A stretch of DNA of 14,932 nt, taken from positions 1 through 14,932 of the forward strand of contig JABFXB010000064.1 of assembly GCA_013361975.1 (NCBI GenBank), written 5' to 3'. The DNA is from Dermatophilaceae bacterium (GTDB taxonomy: Bacteria; Actinomycetota; Actinomycetes; Actinomycetales; Dermatophilaceae). Of the stretch, positions 1-7,615 are shown piece after piece; positions within the stretch are counted from its first letter, which is position 1; every line of letters starts with the position of its first letter. The notes below the pieces were generated by a model, which saw nothing but the letters and a program-made list of their open reading frames with translations, made no database searches and was not told the origin of the DNA. The position numbers were made by a program, and so were the translations under genes.

Positions 1-1
1 A

Positions 2-1003
2 CGGCGCCGCCCGGCGCGGCGGGTGCAGGTCGTTCTCGCGGTGCTCACCGCCGCCGCGCTCGGGGCGGTGCTCGTGCGCGTGCTCCTCGGCGACTACGTC
101 GTGGCCCTCGCCGATCTCGTCCCGATCCTGCGCGGCGAGACGCTGCCCAACGCCCCCGGCGCCTCGTTCATCGTCATGGAGGCCAAGCTCCCGCGCGCGG
201 TGATCGGTGCGCTCGCCGGGCTCGCGTTCGGCGCGGCGGGCGCGATGTTCCAGACGACCCTGCGCAACCCGCTCGCGAGCCCCGACATCGTCGGCATCAG
301 CCTCGGCGCCTCCGCGGCGGCCGTCATCGCCCTGACCTTCCTCGACGCCCAGGGCATCTGGCTCCCGGCCGCAGCCCTCGCCGGTGCGCTCGCCGTGAGC
401 CTGCTCATGCATGCCGTCGGGCGCGGGACCGTGCTCGCCGGCCAGCGGATGGTCCTCGTCGGCATCGGCGTCGCGGCGCTGCTCTCGAGCGTCATCCAGT
501 TCGTCATGACCCGCACGTCGATCCAGGACGCGCAGGCCGCCCTCGTCTGGCTCACCGGCTCGCTCGCGCGGGCGACGTGGCCGGTCATCGGGCTGCTCGC
601 CGCCGCCCTGCTCGTGCTCGCGCCGCTCCTCGCCCTCTGCGCCCGCTGGATGCGGCTGGCCGAGCTCGGCGACGACCTCTCGACGACCCTCGGGGCGCCG
701 GCCGGACGAGCCAGGCTGGGTCTCGTCGTCGCGGTTGCGATGGCGGCCGTCGCGACGAGCGCCACCGGTCCGATCGCCTTCGTCGCCTTCCTGTCGGGCC
801 CGATCGCCCGGCGGCTGTGCGGCGGCCGGCCCTCGCTCTGGGCGGCCGCCCTCGTCGGCGCCGTGGTCGTCGTGCTGTCGGACTTCGCCGGCGACTACCT
901 CGTCCCCGACGTCAACCTCCCCGTCGGCGTCGTCACCGGCGCCCTCGGTGCCCCCCTCATGCTCGCGGTCCTCATCGCCGCGGGTCGAGCCGGAAAGGCG
1001 TGA
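2..1003 (+). CDS. FecCD-family iron-siderophore ABC transporter permease (5' end outside window)
   Basis: Integral membrane permease that would move ferric siderophore from its binding protein across the cytoplasmic membrane. From the GTG at 23 there are 326 codons with many hydrophobic helices. Numbered from that codon, the FecCD signature lies at about residues 63-91 (a glycine-rich helix, then FQTTLRNPLASPD and a Gly-rich turn). Near residues 250-265 is IAFVAFLSGPIARRL, the segment that normally contacts the ATPase; its form resembles FepG-type second permeases more than FepD, which is an inference. The frame stays open back to base 2 and reads RRRPARR just before the first membrane helix, and the GTG at 23 has no purine-rich ribosome site, so the true start is probably upstream. 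The ATPase gene begins one base after the stop. A partner permease and binding protein would be expected upstream but are not visible. Confidence 0.93.
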   Translation, partial: RRRPARRVQVVLAVLTAAALGAVLVRVLLGDYVVALADLVPILRGETLPNAPGASFIVMEAKLPRAVIGALAGLAFGAAGAMFQTTLRNPLASPDIVGISLGASAAAVIALTFLDAQGIWLPAAALAGALAVSLLMHAVGRGTVLAGQRMVLVGIGVAALLSSVIQFVMTRTSIQDAQAALVWLTGSLARATWPVIGLLAAALLVLAPLLALCARWMRLAELGDDLSTTLGAPAGRARLGLVVAVAMAAVATSATGPIAFVAFLSGPIARRLCGGRPSLWAAALVGAVVVVLSDFAGDYLVPDVNLPVGVVTGALGAPLMLAVLIAAGRAGKA

Positions 1004-1004
1004 C

Positions 1005-1871
1005 ATGACCACCACGACCCTGCGCCCCGCGAACGCGCCGTCGCCGGCGACGCCCGCCCCGGCCATCCGCGCCCGGGGGCTGACGCTCTCGTACGACGGC
1101 CGCACGGTCGTCGAGGGCCTCGACCTCGACGTGCCCGCCGGCCGGGTCACCGTCGTCGTGGGCCCGAACGGGTGCGGCAAGTCGACCGTGCTGCGCGGCC
1201 TCTCCCGGCTCCTCAGGCCCACCAGGGGGAAGGTGCACCTCGCCACGAGCACGGGAGAGCACGACGTGTGGTCCCTGCGGCCGAAGGCGTTCGCGCGACA
1301 GGTCGCGCTGCTGCCGCAGAGCCCGCCGCTGCCCGAGGGCATCACCGTCGTCGACCTCGTCGGCCGGGGCCGTCACCCGCACCACACCCTCACGCGCCGC
1401 CGGTCGGCCGCCGACGACGAGGCGGTCGCCCGCGCCATGCACGCCACCGGCACGCTCGACCTCGCCGAACGGCACGTCGACGAGCTCTCCGGCGGCCAGC
1501 GCCAGCGGGTCTGGATCGCCCTGACGCTCGCCCAGGAGACCGACGTCGTCCTGCTCGACGAACCGACCACCTACCTCGACGTCGCCCACCAGATCGACGT
1601 GCTCGACCTGCTGCGCGACCTCAACCGCCGCAACGGCACGACGGTCGTCATGGTGCTGCACGACCTCAACCTCGCGGCGCGCTACGCCGACCACGTCGTG
1701 GCCCTGCGCGACGGCCGCCTCGTCGGCTGCGGCGCCCCGGGCGACCTCGTCGACGAGGAGTTCGTCGACCGCGTCTTCGGCCTCGGCAGCCGCGTCATCG
1801 CCGACCCCGTGACGGGCTCCCCGCTCGTCGTGCCCACGTCAACCCGCCTGCAGACCGGAGCCCCCTCGTGA
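1005..1871 (+). CDS. Iron-siderophore ABC transporter ATP-binding protein (FepC/FecE type)
   Basis: The 288-residue ATPase that powers the neighbouring permease. All the nucleotide-binding motifs are present: Walker A GPNGCGKST (53-61), Q-loop Gln at 105, signature LSGGQRQR (161-168), Walker B VVLLDEP (181-187) followed by the TTYLD D-loop, and the switch histidine at 219 in VLHDLN. The YLDVAHQ stretch and the helix around GRGRHPH (120-126) are typical of the FepC/FecE/FhuC group. The ATG at 1005 was chosen because GGAAAGG at 992-998 lies 6 bases upstream and because the roughly 20-residue Pro/Ala-rich lead-in is normal for actinobacterial members. The frame is open further upstream, but that part overlaps the permease in another frame and has no such support. 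Its stop overlaps the GTG of the next gene. Confidence 0.95.
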   Translation: MTTTTLRPANAPSPATPAPAIRARGLTLSYDGRTVVEGLDLDVPAGRVTVVVGPNGCGKSTVLRGLSRLLRPTRGKVHLATSTGEHDVWSLRPKAFARQVALLPQSPPLPEGITVVDLVGRGRHPHHTLTRRRSAADDEAVARAMHATGTLDLAERHVDELSGGQRQRVWIALTLAQETDVVLLDEPTTYLDVAHQIDVLDLLRDLNRRNGTTVVMVLHDLNLAARYADHVVALRDGRLVGCGAPGDLVDEEFVDRVFGLGSRVIADPVTGSPLVVPTSTRLQTGAPS

Positions 1872-2842
1872 CCACGACCGCCGTCAACCCCGTCCTGCTG
1901 CTCACCGCCGTGGTGCGCCGCGTCGAGCGCCTCAGCCCCTCCTTCGTGCGAATCTGCTTCGGGGGAGTCGATTTCGAGCATCTGGGCCCAGAGGGCCCGA
2001 CGCTCGACCAGCGGGTCAAGGTGCTCATCCCGTCGACCGGCCACGGGGTGCCGCGGCTCGACCCCGACGGCTGGTATGCCGCCTGGCTGGCCCTTCCGGA
2101 GCACGAGCGCGGGCACGTGCGCACCTACACGGCCCGCGCCGTCGAGGGGGAGGGCGACGACCGCCAGCTCGTCGTCGACTTCGTGCTGCACGGCCCTGAC
2201 GGGCACGGTGGCGCGCCGGCCGGCCCGGCCGGGTCGTGGGCCGAGGAGGCGACCGTCGGCGACGAGATCGGGCTCCTGGCGCCGCGGCGCGGCCACGAGC
2301 GCTCGTTCGGTGGCATCGAGTTCGCCCCTGCCGACGCCCGGCGTCTCGTCCTCGTCGCCGACGAGACGGCCGTGCCCGCCCTCGCGTCCATCGCCGAGGC
2401 CCTGCCGGCGGACGCAGACGGCATCGCCGTGGTCGAGGTGCCCGACGCCACCGACTTCCTCGACGTCCGCTTCCCGCCCGGGTTCGAGGTGCACTGGCTC
2501 GCCCGCGGCGACCGCGAGCGGGGTTCGCAGACGCTCGCGACCCTGCGCTCGTGCCTGCGTCTCGACACCGAGGGCCGGGCGCCCAACGAGCTCCCCTCGC
2601 TCGGACGCTCCGCCGACCTCGACGACGACGTGTGGGAGACCGCCATGTACAGCTCCTCGGGCGACGACGTGACCGTCTCCCTGCAGGAGGCGGCTCTGCT
2701 CGGGCCCGACGACACGTACGCCTGGGTGGCCGGCGACTCCGACACCGTCAAGGCGTGCCGGCGCCTGCTCGTGGGCGAGGGCGGCATGCCGCGTCACCAA
2801 GTGGCCTTCATGGGGTACTGGAAGCAGGGACGCGCGAGCTGA
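1868..2842 (+). CDS. Siderophore-interacting protein (FAD-dependent ferric-siderophore reductase)
   Basis: A 324-residue cytoplasmic flavoprotein of the SIP/ViuB/YqjH family, which reduces ferric siderophores with NAD(P)H so the iron can be released. The N-terminal FAD-binding domain holds RTYTAR (85-90), the flavin-contacting Arg-x-Tyr-Thr motif. A nucleotide-binding region starts near LVLVADETAVPAL (160-172). The C-terminal hallmark (284-324) contains YAWVAGDSD, a run of basic residues and GYWKQG. The GTG at 1868 overlaps the ATPase stop as GTGA, and GGAG at 1857-1860 serves as ribosome site, so translation is probably coupled. Between the substrate-side strand (ending HWLARGD near 214) and YAWVAG there are about 60 residues (222-280, rich in Asp, Glu and Ser) where shorter family members have about 20. 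Context in a siderophore operon agrees with the call. Confidence 0.93.
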   Translation: MTTTAVNPVLLLTAVVRRVERLSPSFVRICFGGVDFEHLGPEGPTLDQRVKVLIPSTGHGVPRLDPDGWYAAWLALPEHERGHVRTYTARAVEGEGDDRQLVVDFVLHGPDGHGGAPAGPAGSWAEEATVGDEIGLLAPRRGHERSFGGIEFAPADARRLVLVADETAVPALASIAEALPADADGIAVVEVPDATDFLDVRFPPGFEVHWLARGDRERGSQTLATLRSCLRLDTEGRAPNELPSLGRSADLDDDVWETAMYSSSGDDVTVSLQEAALLGPDDTYAWVAGDSDTVKACRRLLVGEGGMPRHQVAFMGYWKQGRAS

Positions 2843-2863
2843 CCCCGACCACGCGACGCGCCG

Positions 2864-2880
2864 ACCGGCATACGGCCGGT
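2864..2880 (+). terminator. Possible factor-independent terminator after the siderophore operon
   Basis: ACCGGC and GCCGGT form a 6-bp perfect stem with a 5-base loop, starting 22 bases after the stop of the siderophore-interacting protein. No T-run follows, so it would be a stem-only terminator of the type often proposed in Actinomycetota, or just a chance palindrome. The left arm and loop include one copy of the recurring GGCATAC heptamer. Confidence 0.35.
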
Positions 2881-2881
2881 G

Positions 2882-2912
2882 TTGCGTGGCCCCGGGGCAG
2901 GCAGGCAAGAAT
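2882..2912 (+). promoter_or_regulatory. glgX: Weak candidate promoter for the trehalose operon
   Basis: TTGCGT (2882-2887) and AAGAAT (2907-2912) could be -35 and -10 elements, separated by 19 bases. The -10 matches the consensus at 4 of 6 positions, including the A at position 2 and the final T; the -35 matches only TTG. Transcription would start near 2919 and give a leader of about 78 bases. It is the best candidate I see in the spacer ahead of glgX, but the match is poor. Confidence 0.3.
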
Positions 2913-2940
2913 GGCGCCTGCGGCCACCGTCGTCCGCCGA

Positions 2941-2974
2941 GTGCCACGTGGTGGCACAGCGGCCACCCGGCCGC
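2941..2974 (+). promoter_or_regulatory. glgX: Two adjacent inverted repeats in the glgX leader (operator or RNA hairpins)
   Basis: The first element, GTGCCACGTGGTGGCAC (2941-2957), has perfect 7-bp arms around a 3-base centre. One base later, GCGGCC-ACCC-GGCCGC (2959-2974) has perfect 6-bp arms around a 4-base loop. The second ends 11 bases before the GGAAGAAG ribosome site (2985-2992). The pair could be a protein-binding operator or two stacked hairpins in the mRNA that affect translation of glgX. No regulator gene lies nearby to decide between these. Confidence 0.4.
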
Positions 2975-2996
2975 GACCGACGACGGAAGAAGACTC

Positions 2997-5168
2997 ATGG
3001 AGATCTGGCCCGGCAAGCCCTACCCCCTCGGGGCCTCGTACGACGGCACGGGAGTCAACTTCGCCGTGTTCTCCGAGGTCGCCGAGCGCATCGAGCTCTG
3101 CCTCGTCGACGACGACCTCAACGAGACGCGCCTCGACCTGCCCGAGGTCGACGGGTTCGTCTGGCACGGCTACGTGCCCTACGTGCAGCCGGGGCAGCGT
3201 TACGGCTTCCGCGTGCACGGACCCTACGAGCCCGAGAACGGCCACCGGTGCAACCCGAGCAAGTTCCTGCTCGACCCCTACGCCAAGGCGATCGAGGGCC
3301 AGGCCGAGAATGACCAGTCGCTCTACTCGTACACGTTCGGTGACCCCAAGGCCGCCACCACGACGACGATCAACACCGACGACAGCCTGCGGCACACGAT
3401 GCACTCCGTCGTCATCAACCCCTTCTTCGACTGGGGCGACGACCGGCCGCCGCGGCACGAGTACCACGAGACGGTCATCTACGAGGCCCACGTCAAGGGC
3501 CTGACGATGCTGCACCCCGAGATCCCCGAGGAGATCCGCGGCACCTACGCCGGCATCGCCCACCCGGCGATGATCAGCCACCTGCACGACCTCGGCATCA
3601 CCGCCGTCGAGCTCATGCCCGTGCACCAGTTCGTGCAGGACGCCCCGCTCGTCGACCGGGGCCTCTCGAACTACTGGGGCTACAACACGATCGGCTTCCT
3701 CGCCCCGCACAACGGGTACGCCGCCGGCGGGCAGCGCGGCCAGCAGGTTCTCGAGTTCAAGGGCATGGTGCGCGCCCTGCACGCGGCCGGCATCGAGGTC
3801 ATCCTCGACGTCGTCTACAACCACACCGCCGAGGGCAACCACATGGGCCCGACGCTCGCGTTCCGCGGGCTCGACAACAACAGCTACTACCGGCTCGTCA
3901 GTGACGACCTGTCGCACTACTACGACACCACTGGCACCGGCAACAGCCTGCTCATGCGCAGCCCGCACGTGCTGCAGCTCATCATGGACTCCCTGCGCTA
4001 CTGGGTCACCGAGATGCACGTCGACGGCTTCCGGTTCGACCTCGCCGCGACCCTCGCCCGCCAGTTCCACGAGGTCGACAAGCTGTCGGCGTTCTTCGAC
4101 CTCATCCAGCAGGACCCGGTCGTCAGCCAGGTCAAGCTCATCGCCGAGCCGTGGGACGTCGGCGAGGGCGGCTACCAGGTCGGCGGGTTCCCGCCCCTGT
4201 GGACCGAGTGGAACGGGCAGTACCGCGACACGGTGCGCGACTTCTGGCGCGGCGAGGGCGGCGCCCTCGGCGAGTTCGCCTCTCGTTTCACGGGTTCCAG
4301 CGACCTCTACGAGCACTCGGGCCGCAAGCCCATCGCCTCGATCAACTTCGTCACGGCCCACGACGGCTTCACGCTGCGCGACCTCGTCTCCTACAACGAC
4401 AAGCACAACGAGGCCAACGGCGAGGACAACAACGACGGCGAGAGCCACAACCGCTCGTGGAACTGCGGCGTCGAGGGGCCAACGGACGACCCGGTGATCC
4501 GCGACCTGCGGCTGCGTCAGCAGCGCAACTTCCTCACGACCCTGCTCTTCTCGCAGGGCGTGCCGATGCTGCTGCACGGCGACGAGCTCGGCCGCACCCA
4601 GCAGGGCAACAACAACGGCTACTGCCAGGACAACGACATCTCGTGGATCCAGTGGATCCTCGACGAGGACGACCAGAAGCTGCTCGCCTTCACCCAGTCG
4701 CTCGTCAGGCTGCGGCACGAGCACCCCGTCTTCCGGCGTCGCCGCTTCTTCGCGGGCAACGCCGACCACGGCGGCGAGAGCGACCTCGGCGACATCGCCT
4801 GGCTCATGCCGAATTCCGAGCACATGGACGAGGAGGCGTGGAGCAACGGCCTCGCCAAGTCGCTCATGGTCTTCCTCAACGGGTCGGCGATCCCCGAGCC
4901 CGACCCGCGCGGCCAGCAGATCTTCGACGACTCGTTCCTGGTCATGTTCAACGCCCACGACGAGGCGCTGACCTTCACGCTGCCCGACGAGGAGTACGGC
5001 CCCCGCTGGGTGCCGGTCATCGACACCGCCCTGCACGAGGTCGAGGACAACGTGCTCGAGCCGACGTGGGAGATCAAGGTGCAACCGCGCAGCATCGTCG
5101 TGCTGCGCTGTCCGCGCGAGGTGGCGTCACCGATCGTGCCCGGACTGGCGGGGGAGGCCATCGCGTGA
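2997..5168 (+). CDS. glgX: Glycogen debranching enzyme GlgX/TreX (isoamylase-type, GH13)
   Basis: Hydrolyses alpha-1,6 branch points of glycogen or limit dextrins in the cytoplasm, giving linear maltodextrins. At 723 residues it has the usual family length. Residues 1-120 form a CBM48-type beta domain beginning GKPYPLGASYDGTGVNF. The GH13 barrel follows, with VIYEAHVKG and DVVYNHTAEG, then the catalytic residues: nucleophile Asp348 in GFRFDLAA, general acid Glu384 in IAEPWDVG, and transition-state Asp456 in TAHDGFT. The debranching-specific NDKHNEANGEDN stretch comes soon after. The ATG at 2997 was chosen because GGAAGAAG sits 4 bases upstream and the protein then starts directly at the CBM48 domain. 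It is the first gene of the glgX-treY-treZ operon; its stop overlaps the treY start, so here it most likely acts as TreX, feeding trehalose synthesis. Confidence 0.97.
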   Translation: MEIWPGKPYPLGASYDGTGVNFAVFSEVAERIELCLVDDDLNETRLDLPEVDGFVWHGYVPYVQPGQRYGFRVHGPYEPENGHRCNPSKFLLDPYAKAIEGQAENDQSLYSYTFGDPKAATTTTINTDDSLRHTMHSVVINPFFDWGDDRPPRHEYHETVIYEAHVKGLTMLHPEIPEEIRGTYAGIAHPAMISHLHDLGITAVELMPVHQFVQDAPLVDRGLSNYWGYNTIGFLAPHNGYAAGGQRGQQVLEFKGMVRALHAAGIEVILDVVYNHTAEGNHMGPTLAFRGLDNNSYYRLVSDDLSHYYDTTGTGNSLLMRSPHVLQLIMDSLRYWVTEMHVDGFRFDLAATLARQFHEVDKLSAFFDLIQQDPVVSQVKLIAEPWDVGEGGYQVGGFPPLWTEWNGQYRDTVRDFWRGEGGALGEFASRFTGSSDLYEHSGRKPIASINFVTAHDGFTLRDLVSYNDKHNEANGEDNNDGESHNRSWNCGVEGPTDDPVIRDLRLRQQRNFLTTLLFSQGVPMLLHGDELGRTQQGNNNGYCQDNDISWIQWILDEDDQKLLAFTQSLVRLRHEHPVFRRRRFFAGNADHGGESDLGDIAWLMPNSEHMDEEAWSNGLAKSLMVFLNGSAIPEPDPRGQQIFDDSFLVMFNAHDEALTFTLPDEEYGPRWVPVIDTALHEVEDNVLEPTWEIKVQPRSIVVLRCPREVASPIVPGLAGEAIA

Positions 5169-7615
5169 GGTATGCCAGCGCGCCCGTCACGACCCACCGG
5201 CTCCAGCTGGAACCGGACTTCACGATCGACGACGCGGCGGCGCTGGTCGACCACCTCGCGACGCTCGGCGTGACGCACCTCTACCTCTCGCCGATCCTCC
5301 AGGCCGCATCGGGCTCCAAGCACGGCTACGACGTCATCGACCACTCGAAGGTGGCCGAGGGGCTCGGCGGCGACGCGGCATACGCCCGGCTCGTCGAGCG
5401 CGCACACGCGGCCGGGCTCGGCATCGTCGTCGACGTCGTGCCCAACCACATGACGACGCCGACTCCCTTGTCGCTCAACGTCCCCCTGTGGTCGGTGCTC
5501 CGCGACGGGCGCAGGTCGCCGTATGCCGTGTGGTTCGACGTCGACTGGGACGCCCAGGACGGTCGCATCCTCCTGCCGGTGCTCGGCGGGCCGCTCGACG
5601 AGGTGCTGGCCGCCGGCGAGATCTCGTTGGGGGAGCAGGACGGCGAACCGGTCGTGCGCTACTACGACCACGTCTTCCCGGTGGCGCCCGGCACCGACCT
5701 CGGAATGCCGCTGGGTGCGCTGCTCGAGGCGCAGCACTACCGGCTCGCGTCGTGGACGGTCGGGGACTCCGAGCTGAACTACCGGCGCTTCTTCGACGTG
5801 ACCTCGCTCATCGCGGTGCGCGTGGAGGAGCCGGCCGTCTTCGACGCGACGCACGAGCTCCTCGTGAAGGGCGTGCGGTCGGGATCGATCGACGGACTCC
5901 GCATCGACCACCCCGACGGGCTCGCCGACCCCGAGGGCTACCTCGATCGGCTCGCCCGGGCCACCGACGGGGCGTGGGTCGTCGTCGAGAAGATCCTGGA
6001 GGGCGACGAGCCGCTGCCGCAGAGTTGGAGGACAGCAGGGACGACGGGCTACGACGCTCTGCTGCGCATCGGCGGGCTCTTCGTCGACCCGACCGGCGCC
6101 GAGCCGCTCACCCGCCTGTCGGACGAGCTCGTCGGCGAGCGGCAGGACCTCGACGCGATCGTCGCGGAGTCGAAGCGGTGGGTCGTGTCGGTCATGCTGG
6201 CGACCGAGGTGAGCCGGCTCGTGCGGCTCGTGGCCCGGGCCCGGCCCGACCTCGACGAGGGCGAGACGAGGCGCGTCCTCGAGACGATGCTCGTGGGGAT
6301 GGACCGCTATCGCATCTACCGCCGTCCGGGCACCGAACCGACGGAGGCAGATGTCGAGGACCTGAAGGAGGCCGTGGTCCGCGGGCGCGAGTCGCTCGAG
6401 GGTGACGACCTCGACGCGGGTGTCGTCGAGGCACTGGTCGACCTCGCTCTGGGGCAGGGCGAGCGGGCCGACGTCGCGGCTGCCGACGAGTTCCTCGTGC
6501 GGTTCCAGCAGACGTGCGGGCCGGCGATGGCCAAGGCGATCGAGGACACCGCGTACTACCGCTTCGTGCGGCTCGTCGGCCTCAACGAGGTGGGCGGCGA
6601 CCCGCGGCAGGTCGGGGTCTCGACCGACGACTTCCACCGGTTCGCCGGCCGGCTCCTCGGCGAGTGGCCGCAGACGATGACGACGCTGTCAACGCACGAC
6701 ACGAAGCGCTCCGAGGACGTGCGGGCGCGGCTGTTCGTGCTGGCCGAACGGCCCGAGGCGTGGGCCTCCTGGGTGCGCACGGCACGCGAGCTCGCTCGTG
6801 GGTTCCGTGGCGCCGAGCTCGACGCGCTCACCGAGTACTTCCTCTGGCAGACCGTCGTCGGCGCGTGGCCGATCAGCGAGGAGCGGCTCCAGGCATACGC
6901 GCTCAAGGCGATCCGCGAGTCCAAGCTGCACACGAGGTGGACCGAGCCGAACGAGGCGTACGAGTCCGCCGTGGCGCACTTCCTCACCGGAGTCGTGTCG
7001 GCCCCCGAGGTCGTCGCGCACGTCGAGACCTGGGTTGCCGACACCGCCGCCGAGGCCCGCGCCAACGTGCTGGGCCAGAAGCTCGTCCAGCTCACCATGC
7101 CCGGCGTGCCCGACGTCTACCAGGGCACCGACCTCGTCGACCTCTCGCTCGTCGACCCCGACAACCGTCGTGTCGTCGACTACGACGACCGCCGCGACCG
7201 GCTGGCCCGGCTCGACGGGGGAGAGGCGCCGGCCGACCTCTCGGACGAGAAGCTCCTCGTCACGGCGACGGCGCTGCGGACCCGTCGAGAGCGCCCGGGG
7301 TGCTTCACCGGCGAGGACGCGACGTACATCCCCCTGGGGACGACGTCGGAGCACGCGGTGGCCTTCGGACGGGGCACGTCTGCAGACGTCGACGTCGTGA
7401 CCGTGGTGACCCGGTTGACCGGGCGCCTCGCTGACTCAGGCGGATTCGGCGATGCCACGATCGAGCTGCCTGACGGGCAGTGGTCCGACCGGCTCTCGGG
7501 TCGCACCTTCGCCGGAGGTCACGTGCGTCTGACCGAGCTCGTCGGGTGGCCCGGCGGCGGAGCGCACGACGGGCTGCCGGTGGCCCTGCTCGTGCGGGTA
7601 CGTGACGACGCATGA
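5165..7615 (+). CDS. treY: Maltooligosyltrehalose synthase TreY (GH13)
   Basis: Isomerises the reducing-end alpha-1,4 bond of a maltodextrin to an alpha,alpha-1,1 bond, making maltooligosyl trehalose. The 816-residue protein opens with the family-typical sequence THRLQLEPDFTIDDAA and then SPILQAASGSKHGYD (about 45-60) and VVPNHM. Catalytic residues by motif are Asp248 in GLRIDHPDG, Glu275 in VVVEKIL, and Asp512 in STHDTKRSEDVRAR. The long helical insert of TreY lies between the last two, and MPGVPDVYQGTD is near residues 643-654. The GTG at 5165 overlaps the glgX stop as GTGA and has GGGGAGG at 5151-5157 seven bases upstream; it places the homologous region within the first dozen codons. The gene ends overlapping treZ as ATGA. 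Confidence 0.97.
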   Translation: MRYASAPVTTHRLQLEPDFTIDDAAALVDHLATLGVTHLYLSPILQAASGSKHGYDVIDHSKVAEGLGGDAAYARLVERAHAAGLGIVVDVVPNHMTTPTPLSLNVPLWSVLRDGRRSPYAVWFDVDWDAQDGRILLPVLGGPLDEVLAAGEISLGEQDGEPVVRYYDHVFPVAPGTDLGMPLGALLEAQHYRLASWTVGDSELNYRRFFDVTSLIAVRVEEPAVFDATHELLVKGVRSGSIDGLRIDHPDGLADPEGYLDRLARATDGAWVVVEKILEGDEPLPQSWRTAGTTGYDALLRIGGLFVDPTGAEPLTRLSDELVGERQDLDAIVAESKRWVVSVMLATEVSRLVRLVARARPDLDEGETRRVLETMLVGMDRYRIYRRPGTEPTEADVEDLKEAVVRGRESLEGDDLDAGVVEALVDLALGQGERADVAAADEFLVRFQQTCGPAMAKAIEDTAYYRFVRLVGLNEVGGDPRQVGVSTDDFHRFAGRLLGEWPQTMTTLSTHDTKRSEDVRARLFVLAERPEAWASWVRTARELARGFRGAELDALTEYFLWQTVVGAWPISEERLQAYALKAIRESKLHTRWTEPNEAYESAVAHFLTGVVSAPEVVAHVETWVADTAAEARANVLGQKLVQLTMPGVPDVYQGTDLVDLSLVDPDNRRVVDYDDRRDRLARLDGGEAPADLSDEKLLVTATALRTRRERPGCFTGEDATYIPLGTTSEHAVAFGRGTSADVDVVTVVTRLTGRLADSGGFGDATIELPDGQWSDRLSGRTFAGGHVRLTELVGWPGGGAHDGLPVALLVRVRDDA

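Noticed and set aside
2808..5084. Very long open frame on the minus strand opposite glgX
   Set aside because: It mirrors glgX codons; high GC at third positions removes stops from the antisense frame. Its sequence is low-complexity Val/Glu/Arg/Asp and has no recognisable domain.
4151..5164. Upstream in-frame extension of treY by over 330 codons
   Set aside because: It overlaps glgX in another frame and is Arg/Pro-rich nonsense; the GTG at 5165 has a ribosome site and begins right at the TreY homology.
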